The notes: generated by a model not told the origin, from the letters alone. 64,000 nucleotides of DNA from Chloracidobacterium sp. (GCA_016716365.1 JADJWM010000018.1:186001-250000); one strand, 5' to 3'; shown: positions 43,905-52,467, numbered from the stretch's first letter. Made by a program: numbers and translations.

Positions 43905-43944
43905 CCTCTGCAACTCTGCTAACTTTGCCAACTCTGGGAACTTT
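43905..43944. repeat. Right short-repeat array of cassette 1
   Basis: CTCTGCAACTCTGCTAAC-type units; the reverse complement reads CAGAGTTGGCAAAGTTAGCA-like, the same family as the left array but inverted. It ends 3 bp before the hspR ATG. Confidence 0.7.
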
Positions 43945-43947
43945 CTT

Positions 43948-44355
43948 ATGAAGAAGAGAGTAAAGACCTATACGATCAGTGCGGTTGCGGAGATGTACGA
44001 CATCCATCCGCAGACGCTCAGGTTGTACGAGCGTGAAGGCCTTTTGAAGCCGTCGCGTTCGGATGGGAACACCCGTCTTTACGTCGATTCCGATCTTGAG
44101 CGTCTCGAGGTGGTGCTGTCGCTCACACGCGACCTCGGGGTGAACCTGGCCGGGGTCGAGATCATCCTGAACATGCGCGAGAAGATGGACGCGATGCAGA
44201 AGGAGTTCGAACGGTTTTTCGAGTATCTGAAGACCCACGCGGGCGAGTTTTCGCAGAACGTGCAGAACTACAATCAGACGGACGCACTTATCCCGATCTC
44301 GCGCGTCCGGCGGGTCGATTACCAGTCTTCCGAAGAGATCTTCGAAGATGAATAA
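43948..44355 (+). CDS. hspR: HspR-type MerR-family heat-shock repressor
   Basis: A 135-residue MerR-type regulator: YTISAVAEMYDIHPQTLRLY, EREGLLKPSRSDGNTRLYVD, LERLEVVLSLTRDLGVNLAG and VEIILNMREKMDAMQKEFER. HspR binds HAIR operators and represses dnaK operons, with DnaK as co-repressor. Its position behind dnaJ and the HAIR-like site at the dnaK promoter support this identity. The operon gap is filled by cassette 1, which may leave hspR dependent on read-through. Confidence 0.88.
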   Translation: MKKRVKTYTISAVAEMYDIHPQTLRLYEREGLLKPSRSDGNTRLYVDSDLERLEVVLSLTRDLGVNLAGVEIILNMREKMDAMQKEFERFFEYLKTHAGEFSQNVQNYNQTDALIPISRVRRVDYQSSEEIFEDE

Positions 44356-44418
44356 GCTTTGGCCGGAGACTTGTTGACGCAATTTAGGTGTCAAAGCTAT
44401 TGGCCTATGTCGTAGGCA

Positions 44419-44432
44419 TCCCCAGCTTGGGG
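44419..44432. repeat. Short palindrome after hspR
   Basis: CCCCAGCTTGGGG hairpin, preceded by CCTATGTCGTAGG (44404-44416), another small palindrome. No T-run follows directly, so terminator function is uncertain. Confidence 0.4.
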
Positions 44433-44440
44433 CGCTTTCC

Positions 44441-44538
44441 TTCCTTTTCTTGTTGTTCTTCTTTCGCGGATCATTTCTATCTTTTAAGCCGGAAGATCTA
44501 TCCACAAAACAAGAAACATTCACGAAAGGAAGAAAAGG
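44441..44538. repeat. Roughly 100-bp dispersed repeat, copy 1
   Basis: Shares most bases with 59271-59370. Both copies carry TTTCTT...CGNGGATCATT...TATCCACAAAACAAGAAA...TTCACGAAA, whose ends are complementary (for example TTTCG...CGAAA), giving a hairpin. Both translate in one frame as FFFRGSF-SF--ED-STKQE-FTK, but neither has a convincing gene context, so repeat DNA is the better reading. Confidence 0.65.
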
Positions 44539-44600
44539 GATCCTGCTTCGGATCAGGCTGTTAAGGTCCACTGATATCATCGTTTTGAGGCTGCAAGCTG

Positions 44601-44620
44601 AACAGGCTGGAAAGCCTGTT
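44601..44620. repeat. Small palindrome near the terminase stop
   Basis: AACAGGCT-GGAA-AGCCTGTT, a perfect 8-bp stem, followed by a degraded second copy (44625-44645) that runs up to the terminase stop codon. Confidence 0.5.
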
Positions 44621-44643
44621 CTACTGCAGGAAAGCCCGTTCTA

Positions 44644-46842
44644 CTAGTGGAAGGCCACAAGTCCTTTCGGTTGGCGACGAAACATCGTGACCGCCAGGCT
44701 GACGGCATCGACCTGGTCATCGAACTTGCCGCCGGGGAAACGGCATACCTCCTCAATGAACTCCCGATTCCACGGACCGCGTACCAGAACAACTTTGCCT
44801 TCCTCGGCCAGCGGCGCCCATTTCAGGGCGCGGGTAATTTTGTCGGCAGTTACTCTGACTCCTCTTAAATTCGATCCACGAATTTTCTTTTCCCGTCGAA
44901 TGTCCTGGATTATCGCCTCGCCGTGCAAGGCTTTTTCGATGCCGTGTTCCGTGTCGGGTTCGGCAGCAAGCCGGGAGACGATGTACCGCCTTTGATCGGG
45001 ATATTCAATGCGTTTTCGGAAACCGTCGGCTATATAGAGATCCCCGGCGTCGTCGTAGGCAACGCGGAAACTGGAGGTGTAGCAGGACGATGTTTTTGTC
45101 GATACGGCGAGGTCGTAGCCTCGTTTCCATATCAGGCCCTCGGGGGCTCGATCGACAATGCGGGTAAACCAGGCACGCTTGAATATGCCGCCTTCGGCCG
45201 GCGTCGGGTGCTGTTGGTAGAGGGCGGAGAAGTTGTAGCTGCCGAGCTGGCTGCGGATGTCGGCGAGTTTGCCCTCGTCGAAGCGGTCGGGGCAGAGGGC
45301 GGCACCGACGGGGCGGCCGAGGGGATCAGATGGGGAGACAGGGAAAAGGGGAGAAAGGGAGACGGGGAACAGGGCGGATTGCTCCTCCACTCCCTTTCTC
45401 CTTGTCTCCGTGTCTTCCGCAAGGGCCGGGAGGTCGATCACTTCCCACTGGTCGCCGCCGTCGTGCATTTCCTGGAGCAGGCGCCCGGCGAGGTCGTCCA
45501 CATGCCAGCGGGTCTGGATGAGGATGACGGCGGCTCCGGGCTCAAGACGCGTGTAGAGGTCATTGCGGTACCAGTCCCAGAGCCTTTCTCTATAAGTTTG
45601 GCTTTCGGCCTCGGCACGGCTTTTTACGGGGTCATCGATGACGATCACCTGCCCGCCGAACCCCGTGATGCCCGCCCCGACGCCGACGGCCTTAACGCCT
45701 CCGCCCAGCGCCGTCTCCCACTGAGACGCGGTGTTGATGGTGCGGGTTTTGGGGAACATTCTGTCAGAACCACCTGCGTTAGCGGGTGGGTTCTTAACGC
45801 CGGCAGACAAAGCCCCACCCGCTACCGCAGGTGGTACTGACTTGAGGCCGACGCTGTCGCATTGCGGGTAGTGGGCCCGCTCGCGGATGACGCCGTCGAT
45901 CTCGGCCGCCTGGATGTCGGGCGGTGCCGTCACCACCCCGTAAGCCGGGGCGGTGATATCTCCGGCAGAATGATCCCCACCCGCTACCGCAGTTGGTACT
46001 GGCTTGAGGCCCTTGCCGTCGCGAGAGAACCACCCCGTCTGCCCGCGAACGACGCGGGCATCCACCCCTCCTTCGTAAGGAGGGGAGTTGTCGGCGGACC
46101 GGCCTTGATCTTCATTCCGCAGTTGCCGGTCCTCTTCTTCGCTCAGCAGCTTGCGGATCGAGCGGGAGAAGCGGTCGGCGAGTTTCTGGTTATAGCTGCC
46201 GACGATGACCTTCAGTTTCGGGTCGTTCCAAAGCCGCCAACCGGCGTAGCGGACCGTGACGAGTTCGGATTTTCCGTGACGCGGAGGCATGAAGATCATC
46301 AGGCGTTTGCAGGTGCCGTCCGTAACGCGCTGGAGGTGTTTGTAGATGTACTTCTGATAGGGCCAGTCCCAGGTCAGATCGGGGGAGACTTGCTTGAGCC
46401 AGGACTCGAACGACTGCGCATTGCGGACTGCGGACCCGTCAGACTGCGGAGTGCGGACTGCGGACTGCGGAGTTTCTGCGGCTGAATTGTTTCCATTTCG
46501 GCAAAGCCGATCGTCACCATCAAAAGAAGCCCCACCCGCTACCGCAGGTGGTACCGACTTGAGATGATCCTGCCGGCGAGAAGCCCCGCCCGCTGCCGCA
46601 GGTGGTACCGACTTGAGGTACTTCTTCCACCCAAACTTCTCGATCCAGCCGGGTTTGTAGATGCCGTTGTCGGTTCGGCCGTAAAAGATGCGGCGGTGGA
46701 AGTCGGTGAACCCGCGGGCACGCATGTCGCGTTCGATCGCGGTCAGGTTCCGCCCGCCATAGTAAAGGTAAAGTTCGAAGCAAGCTTTATAACGTTCGGT
46801 GTAGATCGTCTCGATCCCGGTCTTTTCGGTCTCCATAAGCAC
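44644..46842 (-). CDS. Lone phage terminase large-subunit-like protein with in-frame repeat insertions
   Basis: A 732-residue protein. Core terminase motifs: Walker A FMPPRHGKSE, VIVGSYNQKLADRFSRSIRK, Walker B QVIVIDDPVKSRAEAE, coupling motif ILIQTRWHVDDLAGRL, and nuclease parts YDLAVSTKTSS and GGKFDDQVDAVSLA. Terminases of this group usually have about 450-550 residues; the excess comes from in-frame repeats translated as LKSVPPAVAGGA-like blocks (about residues 75-125, 285-300, 335-360), NSPPYEGGVDARVVRGQTG and a SLSPLFPVSPSD stretch. No capsid, portal or integrase gene is near, so this is not a prophage. Activity is uncertain; the frame is fully open, which suggests selection or recent insertions. 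Confidence 0.82.
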   Translation of the reverse strand: MLMETEKTGIETIYTERYKACFELYLYYGGRNLTAIERDMRARGFTDFHRRIFYGRTDNGIYKPGWIEKFGWKKYLKSVPPAAAGGASRRQDHLKSVPPAVAGGASFDGDDRLCRNGNNSAAETPQSAVRTPQSDGSAVRNAQSFESWLKQVSPDLTWDWPYQKYIYKHLQRVTDGTCKRLMIFMPPRHGKSELVTVRYAGWRLWNDPKLKVIVGSYNQKLADRFSRSIRKLLSEEEDRQLRNEDQGRSADNSPPYEGGVDARVVRGQTGWFSRDGKGLKPVPTAVAGGDHSAGDITAPAYGVVTAPPDIQAAEIDGVIRERAHYPQCDSVGLKSVPPAVAGGALSAGVKNPPANAGGSDRMFPKTRTINTASQWETALGGGVKAVGVGAGITGFGGQVIVIDDPVKSRAEAESQTYRERLWDWYRNDLYTRLEPGAAVILIQTRWHVDDLAGRLLQEMHDGGDQWEVIDLPALAEDTETRRKGVEEQSALFPVSLSPLFPVSPSDPLGRPVGAALCPDRFDEGKLADIRSQLGSYNFSALYQQHPTPAEGGIFKRAWFTRIVDRAPEGLIWKRGYDLAVSTKTSSCYTSSFRVAYDDAGDLYIADGFRKRIEYPDQRRYIVSRLAAEPDTEHGIEKALHGEAIIQDIRREKKIRGSNLRGVRVTADKITRALKWAPLAEEGKVVLVRGPWNREFIEEVCRFPGGKFDDQVDAVSLAVTMFRRQPKGLVAFH
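45332..45418. repeat. Inverted GGGAGACAGGGA-type array inside the terminase gene
   Basis: Left arm 45332-45374 of GGGAGAC/GGGAGAAA units and right arm 45387-45418 as its inverted complement (AGAAAGGGAG paired with CTCCCTTTCT), loop about 12 nt. In frame with the gene. Confidence 0.6.
45770..45847. repeat. Two adjacent CCACC/GGTGG palindromes in the terminase gene
   Basis: CCACCTGCGTTAGCGGGTGG (from 45770) and CCACCCGCTACCGCAGGTGG (from 45815), the second followed by TACTGACTTGAGG. Each forms a stem around GTTA or TACC. Confidence 0.65.
45975..46009. repeat. CCACC/GGTGG palindrome, third copy
   Basis: CCACCCGCTACCGCAGTTGG followed by TACTGGCTTGAGG; same family, in frame. Confidence 0.6.
46041..46085. 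repeat. Double hairpin repeat in the terminase gene
   Basis: GCCCGCG-AACGA-CGCGGGC (46041-46059) and CCCCTCCTT-CGT-AAGGAGGGG (46065-46085), both perfect palindromes. Confidence 0.65.
46410..46473. repeat. GACTGCGGA tandem array in the terminase gene
   Basis: Five or six units of GACTGCGGA/GAGTGCGGA, the same family that brackets the four-helix gene at 52051. Confidence 0.65.
46529..46617. repeat. CCACC/GGTGG palindrome, tandem pair
   Basis: Two copies (46529-46563 and 46582-46617) of CCACCCGCTACCGCAGGTGG plus TACCGACTTGAG, 53 bp apart, both in frame near the N-terminus. Confidence 0.7.
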
Positions 46843-47053
46843 GGCGACTCCTCGCCATACTCGAAACTAGCCGAAATGCCGTCAAGCCGGAACGGTGGTT
46901 TGGAAGATGTGAATGATGGGAACGAAAGGAATGATTTGGATGATTTAGAAGGGCAGAAGCTTCCACCGATTTGACCGAATCGGCGCGCAGTGCGATCGAA
47001 AGAATCGACACAAAGAAATATGCTAAGCTATTCCACCCAACGGAGCAGACATT

Positions 47054-47566
47054 ATGAAATCCCTAGCCCTGATCTTCCTGCTCGCTACGATCACCTTTGG
47101 CCAGACGCCCCAAGACCCTCAGTGCCATCTTTATCCGCTCCGCGATGCGAAGGCCTATTTCATTATTCACAATGAGGGCGCATCCGCTCCGCATCGGAAA
47201 AAGATCGAAAAGGCGATAGACAATGCGAGTGACCTAAAGCGTGCTAAGACCCGCGACGCCGCTGATTTCTACATCGACTTCACTGAGTCAGGCTTCGTTA
47301 GCGTGATCCGGCCTGCCCGAGCCGGTTCCCCGGCTGAGATATTCCAATGGGAACTTAAGGACTCAAACTTCACGTCTACGCTTCCGGGCCGCGTCAACAC
47401 AGTAACTACGTCAGCCGGCGGCCTTACATTATCCAAGACGGTCATCGTTCCGCAACGCCAGGTCCGCCATCATATCGAAGGCGACATAAACGTTAGCAGC
47501 GACATATTATTTCGCCTTCGCGCGGCCCGCAAACTATGGCGAAAGCTCCCGCATCTCTGCAAATGA
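47054..47566 (+). CDS. Secreted hypothetical protein
   Basis: A 170-residue protein with a signal peptide (MKSLALIFLLATITFG, then QTPQ). No family recognised. The body has CHLYPLRDAKAYFIIHNEGA, an HRKKIEKAIDNASDLKRAKT helix and DAADFYIDFTESGFVSVIRP. No catalytic motif. It stands alone, with gene-poor DNA on both sides. Confidence 0.6.
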   Translation: MKSLALIFLLATITFGQTPQDPQCHLYPLRDAKAYFIIHNEGASAPHRKKIEKAIDNASDLKRAKTRDAADFYIDFTESGFVSVIRPARAGSPAEIFQWELKDSNFTSTLPGRVNTVTTSAGGLTLSKTVIVPQRQVRHHIEGDINVSSDILFRLRAARKLWRKLPHLCK

Positions 47567-47863
47567 ATTAAGGAATTATCATATTTCACCTCCCCAATTT
47601 CGAAATTAGAAAAGCCTTGGAGTTCCGAAGCTTTTACTTGTTAATACCAGCTGAAATACTTCAATTAGGTTGAAATGTCATCGTCAGCGGAGGACAGAGA
47701 AATGGGTCCGGTGGGGAAGTTCCACGCGGCTCTATTTCATCGCCGGAGCCTAATTTTAAGCTGAGCTTAAATCTATTTTCACAATCACTTTACAAAGCCA
47801 TTCTTTCACGGCAAAATAAGCCGTTCCACCTAGTTGAAATGGTAATTCTCCGGAGCTGGTAAA

Positions 47864-50800
47864 ATGAGTACCTCAATCCTAAGGTGTGTGTTCGCAACAC
47901 TTACAGTAGCCGTGATCCTGGGTGCGGCACCGCTTTTCGCGCAGGACCTTGACGACGTAGTGATCGCGGGGCGTGTGACCGATCCGAACGGTTTGGCGAT
48001 CGTCGGTGCGACCATCACGGTGACGCTTGTCGAGACGGGAACGCAGCGGACGGTGGTGACGAACGACGACGGCCGTTACCGCGTCATCGAACTGCCGCCC
48101 GGGGGCTATATGGTCAAGGCGGCGCAGGGCGGATTCGGCGCGCGGGAACGGAAGGGATTGACCGCCGTGGCGGGCCAGAACTTACAACTGGACTTTCAAC
48201 TTTCGCCGGCGGACGTGACGGCAGGAACCGATGTCGTGGTGACAGAGGACGACGGGCCCCCTGTTGATATAACACGGACGATCGTCGGGGGCACGGTGTC
48301 GCAACGCGAGATCGAAGAGATCCCGAACAATTCGAGGAATCCGCTCGATCTTGTCCTGACGCTCGGCGGGACGACCGAGGAGCAGCTTTCGACCACCGAC
48401 CTTGCCGAAGACCGCAATGCGAACCCGAGTTCATCGCCGCTGGAGCAGGGAAATTTTTCACTTTCGGGCGGCACGGCCTATTCGAACAACATCACGATAG
48501 ACGGACTGGACAACAACGACGACCGTTCGTCGCGTGACAGGTTCCAGCCCTCGATCGAAGCGATCGTCGAGGTGCAGGTGATACAGAACCAGTTCTCGGC
48601 GGAATACGGCAGGGCGTCCGGCGGTCGGGTCAACATCCGGACCCGGGCCGGCGGGAACCGGTTTCGCGGGCGGGCTTTTTTGTTCTACCGAGATGACGCT
48701 TTGAACGCGAACAGCTGGTACAACAACAGCCGGAACATTCCGCGTCCGGACCTGCGGGAACTGACGCCGGGGTTTTCGGTCAGCGGGCCGATCCTGATCC
48801 CGGGGATCTATAACGGCCGCCGAAAGTCCTTCTTTTCAGCGACTTACGAATACAACAAGCTCGATGACACGACCCTGATCGATACCTACATTCCGGTCGT
48901 CGCGAATCCGAATTACACATTGCCGGCGCCAACGGGGACGGAGCAATTCTGCGACAATGCGAACCCGAACAACTGCCCGGCGACGGCCGGTTTCATTTCG
49001 CCGTACTCGGTGCTTTACGCGACCCCAAACACGAACCATGTCTTTACGGGACGCGTGGATCACCAGCTGTTCAAGAATAATGAGATCACCTTCGGGATCC
49101 AGTTTGCCGACCGCAGCAATCGGAGGACGAACGGCAATTCGACCACGCGGCTGGAAGAGGCGTTTCAGGAAAAGAACAACAATACGCTCGCGTTCAATGT
49201 GACGGACAATCACGTTTTCGGGGCGTCGACGGTGAACCAGTTCAGGATGCAATGGTCGCAGTTCAAGCCGAGTTTTCAGACGGCGGACCCGCTGGACCCG
49301 GTTGTCCTGGTAAGCTTCCGCGATCCGGTAGCGAATTCGGTCCGGACGCTGATCGCGGGGAATTCGACCACAAGTACGTCGCTGAATTTTTCGGATTCCC
49401 GAACCGAGAAACGCTGGCAGGTGCAGGATTCGGTCACGCACATTTGGAAGTCGCACACGTTCAAGTTCGGTTTTGACGTGCAGGATGTGAACTCGAGCGT
49501 GCTGGGCCTGGAAGATGCGACCGGTACGTTCAATTTCGGGAGCGTGCTGCAGTATTCGAACAATCAGGTCACGCGATACCGACAGCGGTTCGGCACTGCT
49601 CAGGACGTTACGAACACCTACCTTGGCGTCTTTTTTAACGACCAGTTCAACCTGGCCCAGCGGCTGACCGTCAGCGCGGGCCTGAGGTACGAAAGAGAAA
49701 CGGCTGTCGAGGACGATATGAACCTCGGGCCGCGTTTCGGCATTGCCTGGAGCCCGTTTAAGAATGGCTCGGGTGTCATCCGCGCGGGTGCGGGCATCTT
49801 TTACAATAGAGTCCTGCTTAGGACGGTCGCGGATTCGATCCAGAATGTAAATGCAAACCTGATCAACTTTGATTCGAACACGATCGGGACAGCGGCAAGC
49901 GATCCGCGACGATTGGCGATCCTCGCGGCGATCTCAAACAATTTTCCAGCCAGCTATGCGTCGATGGACGAGCTTCGCAGCCTTGTCACGACGGCGTGCG
50001 CTACCGTGACGACGACGTTTCCGTGCAACGCGAATACCGGTTTTGTTACAAACGTTTCCAGCGCAGGCAATCCGCTCCGCTCGGTCGAGGATGGGCTGAA
50101 GATCCCGGAGAGTTACCAGTTCAATATCGGGTTCGAGAAAGAGATCGGCGGGGCCTTCGTTTTTGAGACCCACTACACCTACAACAAGACGGCCCATCTT
50201 TGGCGGGATTACAATCCGAATGCGCCGATCCTGCCGGCCGGTTATGCGGACTGGACCGCCTACCTGCTTGCGAATCCTTTCGAACTTACGCCGACCAGGC
50301 GATATACCTTTTATCTCGGTACGAACCCGGCCGACGGCAGCGGTATCCATACGACGCCGAACGGCACGACGCAATGCGGCACGACGACGCCTAACTGCTT
50401 TGTAAATCTGAACACGATCAACACGTCCACCACCACACCCGCGGTCGCCGTTGCCGGCCAGAACTTCAATGCGACCGGCGCACCGATCGGGATCGCACTT
50501 GCGGCCATCTCCCGCTTCAGGCCGGACCAAACCGTTGAGGAAACCTCGCGGATAGGCTCGCTCGGGAATGCGGTTTACAGCGGATTGGTGATCGAGGTGC
50601 GAAGGCGTTTTCGTCAACTCGGGTACGGATTCGGTTCTTCGATGCGCGTCGCCTATACGCTGTCGAGCACAAAGGACGACGGCCTGAACAACACGGCGAA
50701 TGCCGAGATCAACGGCGAATTTGGCCGTGAATGGGCACGTAACCTACAGGACCGCCGTCATCGGATCGCATTCACAGGAACACTCGAGACGCCGTACTGG

Positions 50801-51310
50801 CTGGGCAAGCTGCGGTTCTCGCCGCTTCTAAGATGGGGAAGTTCCGCGCCGTTCAACCTGAGCGCGGGCGGGACCGACCGCAATCTGGACGACGTGAGCA
50901 CGGACCGCCTGAACTTCAACGGCGACCTGAAGGACATAAGGTTCCGGCCGCCCGGATCGCCGGTGCCTGAAGCGTTGATCGCTCAGTTTTCGCTACAGCC
51001 GATCGGATCGCGGAGCGGCAACCTGCCGAGGAATGCCGGCACGGGGCCGAGCCTGTTCGTCTTCGACCTGAGCGTGACCCGGGAGATCAAGTTCAGCGAT
51101 CGGGGCCGCATACGGCCCGTGGCCGAGTTCGGCAACATATTTAATTCATCCGTTTTCAGCTACGGGGCCGAGTTCATAAACTTTGCGGCACTGCGGAATG
51201 ACGGGACGAATCCGACGGCAACGCAGCTTCTCGCACGGCAGAACTTCCTCGTGCCGTCGCGGACGTACCGTCAGCGGACGATCAGACTCGGGATCAGGGT
51301 CGATTTCTGA
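47864..51310 (+). CDS. Oar-like TonB-dependent outer-membrane receptor with carboxypeptidase-regulatory domain
   Basis: A 1,148-residue outer-membrane protein. Signal peptide about 1-28 (LGAAPLFAQDL). Residues about 32-110 are a carboxypeptidase-regulatory-like beta domain (VAGRVTDPNGLAIVGATITV, DDGRYRVIELPPGGYMVKA). Then a plug (GGTVSQREIEEIPNNSRNPL, GTAYSNNITIDGLDNNDDRS, FSAEYGRASGGRVNIRTRAG) and a large beta barrel ending in RQRTIRLGIRVDF, with the terminal Phe typical of barrel assembly. Acidobacteria carry many of these. Substrate unknown. The 290-bp gap upstream contains no clear promoter. Confidence 0.9.
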   Translation: MSTSILRCVFATLTVAVILGAAPLFAQDLDDVVIAGRVTDPNGLAIVGATITVTLVETGTQRTVVTNDDGRYRVIELPPGGYMVKAAQGGFGARERKGLTAVAGQNLQLDFQLSPADVTAGTDVVVTEDDGPPVDITRTIVGGTVSQREIEEIPNNSRNPLDLVLTLGGTTEEQLSTTDLAEDRNANPSSSPLEQGNFSLSGGTAYSNNITIDGLDNNDDRSSRDRFQPSIEAIVEVQVIQNQFSAEYGRASGGRVNIRTRAGGNRFRGRAFLFYRDDALNANSWYNNSRNIPRPDLRELTPGFSVSGPILIPGIYNGRRKSFFSATYEYNKLDDTTLIDTYIPVVANPNYTLPAPTGTEQFCDNANPNNCPATAGFISPYSVLYATPNTNHVFTGRVDHQLFKNNEITFGIQFADRSNRRTNGNSTTRLEEAFQEKNNNTLAFNVTDNHVFGASTVNQFRMQWSQFKPSFQTADPLDPVVLVSFRDPVANSVRTLIAGNSTTSTSLNFSDSRTEKRWQVQDSVTHIWKSHTFKFGFDVQDVNSSVLGLEDATGTFNFGSVLQYSNNQVTRYRQRFGTAQDVTNTYLGVFFNDQFNLAQRLTVSAGLRYERETAVEDDMNLGPRFGIAWSPFKNGSGVIRAGAGIFYNRVLLRTVADSIQNVNANLINFDSNTIGTAASDPRRLAILAAISNNFPASYASMDELRSLVTTACATVTTTFPCNANTGFVTNVSSAGNPLRSVEDGLKIPESYQFNIGFEKEIGGAFVFETHYTYNKTAHLWRDYNPNAPILPAGYADWTAYLLANPFELTPTRRYTFYLGTNPADGSGIHTTPNGTTQCGTTTPNCFVNLNTINTSTTTPAVAVAGQNFNATGAPIGIALAAISRFRPDQTVEETSRIGSLGNAVYSGLVIEVRRRFRQLGYGFGSSMRVAYTLSSTKDDGLNNTANAEINGEFGREWARNLQDRRHRIAFTGTLETPYWLGKLRFSPLLRWGSSAPFNLSAGGTDRNLDDVSTDRLNFNGDLKDIRFRPPGSPVPEALIAQFSLQPIGSRSGNLPRNAGTGPSLFVFDLSVTREIKFSDRGRIRPVAEFGNIFNSSVFSYGAEFINFAALRNDGTNPTATQLLARQNFLVPSRTYRQRTIRLGIRVDF

Positions 51311-51395
51311 GGTTTCGAAAGTTTGCGAGCCGCGAACATTCGGCCGCCGGCGGATGTAATTTTGGAGCTGAACTGGGCCGGACCGGATAGCCCGG

Positions 51396-51986
51396 TCATT
51401 CACCTTTGGCCGAAGGGGCCACCGTCGATTCGTCTTCCTTCATTAGCCGGGCCACGTGGAAGATGTAATGTACCCCGGAGGCGACGGCGAAGATGGCAAC
51501 GATCGTATAGACGGTCGGGAGATAAAAGCTGTAGCCGGCGACCGGCGACAAGAGGATCAGGCCCACCGCCACGACCTGTACGAAGGTGCTCGCCTTACCA
51601 AGCCACGACGGTTTGAACCCACGGAAACCCGTGATGATGTTGATCGCCGCGGCGACGGTGACGATCAGCACGTCACGGCCGATGACGGCGGCGGTGACCC
51701 AGAAAGGTACCGGCAGATGCGGCGACGGCTGCATCACATTCGGCATCGTCAGGATGATGAACGCGGTCGTCATAAGGAGTTTGTCGGCGATCGGGTCGAT
51801 GATCGTTCCAAGCTCCGATTGCTGATCAAATCGCCGAGCAATAAACCCGTCAACACCATCCGAGATCCCCGCGATAACGAAAACCGCCAACGCCGCCGCT
51901 CCGTAGCCGTAAAATAGGAGGCTTGCGAATACAGGTATCAAAGCCATCCTGAGGAATGAGATCAAGTTGGGGATCGTTAGGATCAT
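51396..51986 (-). CDS. pgsA: CDP-diacylglycerol-glycerol-3-phosphate 3-phosphatidyltransferase
   Basis: A 196-residue membrane enzyme making phosphatidylglycerophosphate. The complete CDP-alcohol phosphotransferase motif is present: SDGVDGFIARRFDQQ, then SELGTIIDPIADK, with every Asp/Gly/Ala/Arg in place. NLISFLRMALIPVFASLLFY opens the protein. Four to six membrane helices. The four-helix cassette 2 begins 4 bp from its start, so the promoter must lie within the repeat or cassette. Confidence 0.92.
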   Translation of the reverse strand: MILTIPNLISFLRMALIPVFASLLFYGYGAAALAVFVIAGISDGVDGFIARRFDQQSELGTIIDPIADKLLMTTAFIILTMPNVMQPSPHLPVPFWVTAAVIGRDVLIVTVAAAINIITGFRGFKPSWLGKASTFVQVVAVGLILLSPVAGYSFYLPTVYTIVAIFAVASGVHYIFHVARLMKEDESTVAPSAKGE

Positions 51987-51990
51987 GTAA

Positions 51991-52023
51991 AGTGCGGACT
52001 GCGGACTGCGGACTGCGGAATTC
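51991..52023. repeat. Left short-repeat array of cassette 2
   Basis: Three copies of GACTGCGGA ending in ATTC, starting 5 bp from the pgsA start. The inverted complement lies at 52435-52467. Confidence 0.75.
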
Positions 52024-52050
52024 GTATCGCTGAAACGGGTGGTTGAACGA

Positions 52051-52434
52051 TCATCGCTTTCTGCCTCGCGCAGTGTTTATCGAGCTTACCCAAATGGCCG
52101 TGAGCTGCCTGCCTTCGTCCATTAGATCTGCCACAAGATTGAGTTTGATGATGTTAGCATCAACCAGCATTTCCATCCAGAAGACCGACTCATCGGTTTC
52201 TTCTTCAACGATCCCGAGTTTTGCGATAAAATCCGCGTTTGACCTTGCTCGGCAGGCGGCGCGATAGTTTGCGGGCACGGAAGTTCCGCTGCGGATCAAC
52301 TGGCCGCCGATAGTTCGGGCCGCAGGTGATGAAGGCAAACTTTCAACCAGCTTTATTATCCGGAGAGCGAATAACTTTGTTCGATTCTTGAGGTCCTCGT
52401 TTTTCTGCCGTCGGTCGCTTTTCCCTTCATTCAT
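52051..52434 (-). CDS. Four-helix-bundle (S23/IVP-type) protein, cassette 2
   Basis: A 127-residue member of the same family as the gene at 43530: NRTKLFALRIIKLVESLPSS, IGGQLIRSGTSVPANYRAAC, RARSNADFIAKLGIVEEETD, ESVFWMEMLVDANIIKLNLV. The ATG at 52434 abuts the right-hand repeat array; a longer frame runs into the neighbour gene. It lies between pgsA and the metallophosphoesterase with its own inverted GACTGCGGA-type arrays. Paralogy to cassettes 1 and 3 is at family level, not near-identity. Function unknown. Confidence 0.85.
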   Translation of the reverse strand: MNEGKSDRRQKNEDLKNRTKLFALRIIKLVESLPSSPAARTIGGQLIRSGTSVPANYRAACRARSNADFIAKLGIVEEETDESVFWMEMLVDANIIKLNLVADLMDEGRQLTAIWVSSINTARGRKR

Positions 52435-52467
52435 AATTCCGCAATCCGCAATCCGCACTCCGCAGTC
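52435..52467. repeat. Right short-repeat array of cassette 2
   Basis: AATTCCGCAATCCGCA... units; the reverse complement is GACTGCGGAGTGCGGATTGC, an inverted copy of the left array. It ends on the stop codon of the metallophosphoesterase. Confidence 0.75.

Noticed and set aside
44450..44647. Small protein MLFFFRGSF... conserved at 44.4 and 59.3 kb
   Set aside because: Similarity is explained by the dispersed DNA repeat, and the frames differ in length and lack ribosome sites; kept as a repeat.
44644..46842. Prophage
   Set aside because: Only a terminase-like gene; no portal, capsid, tail, integrase or attachment sites around it.
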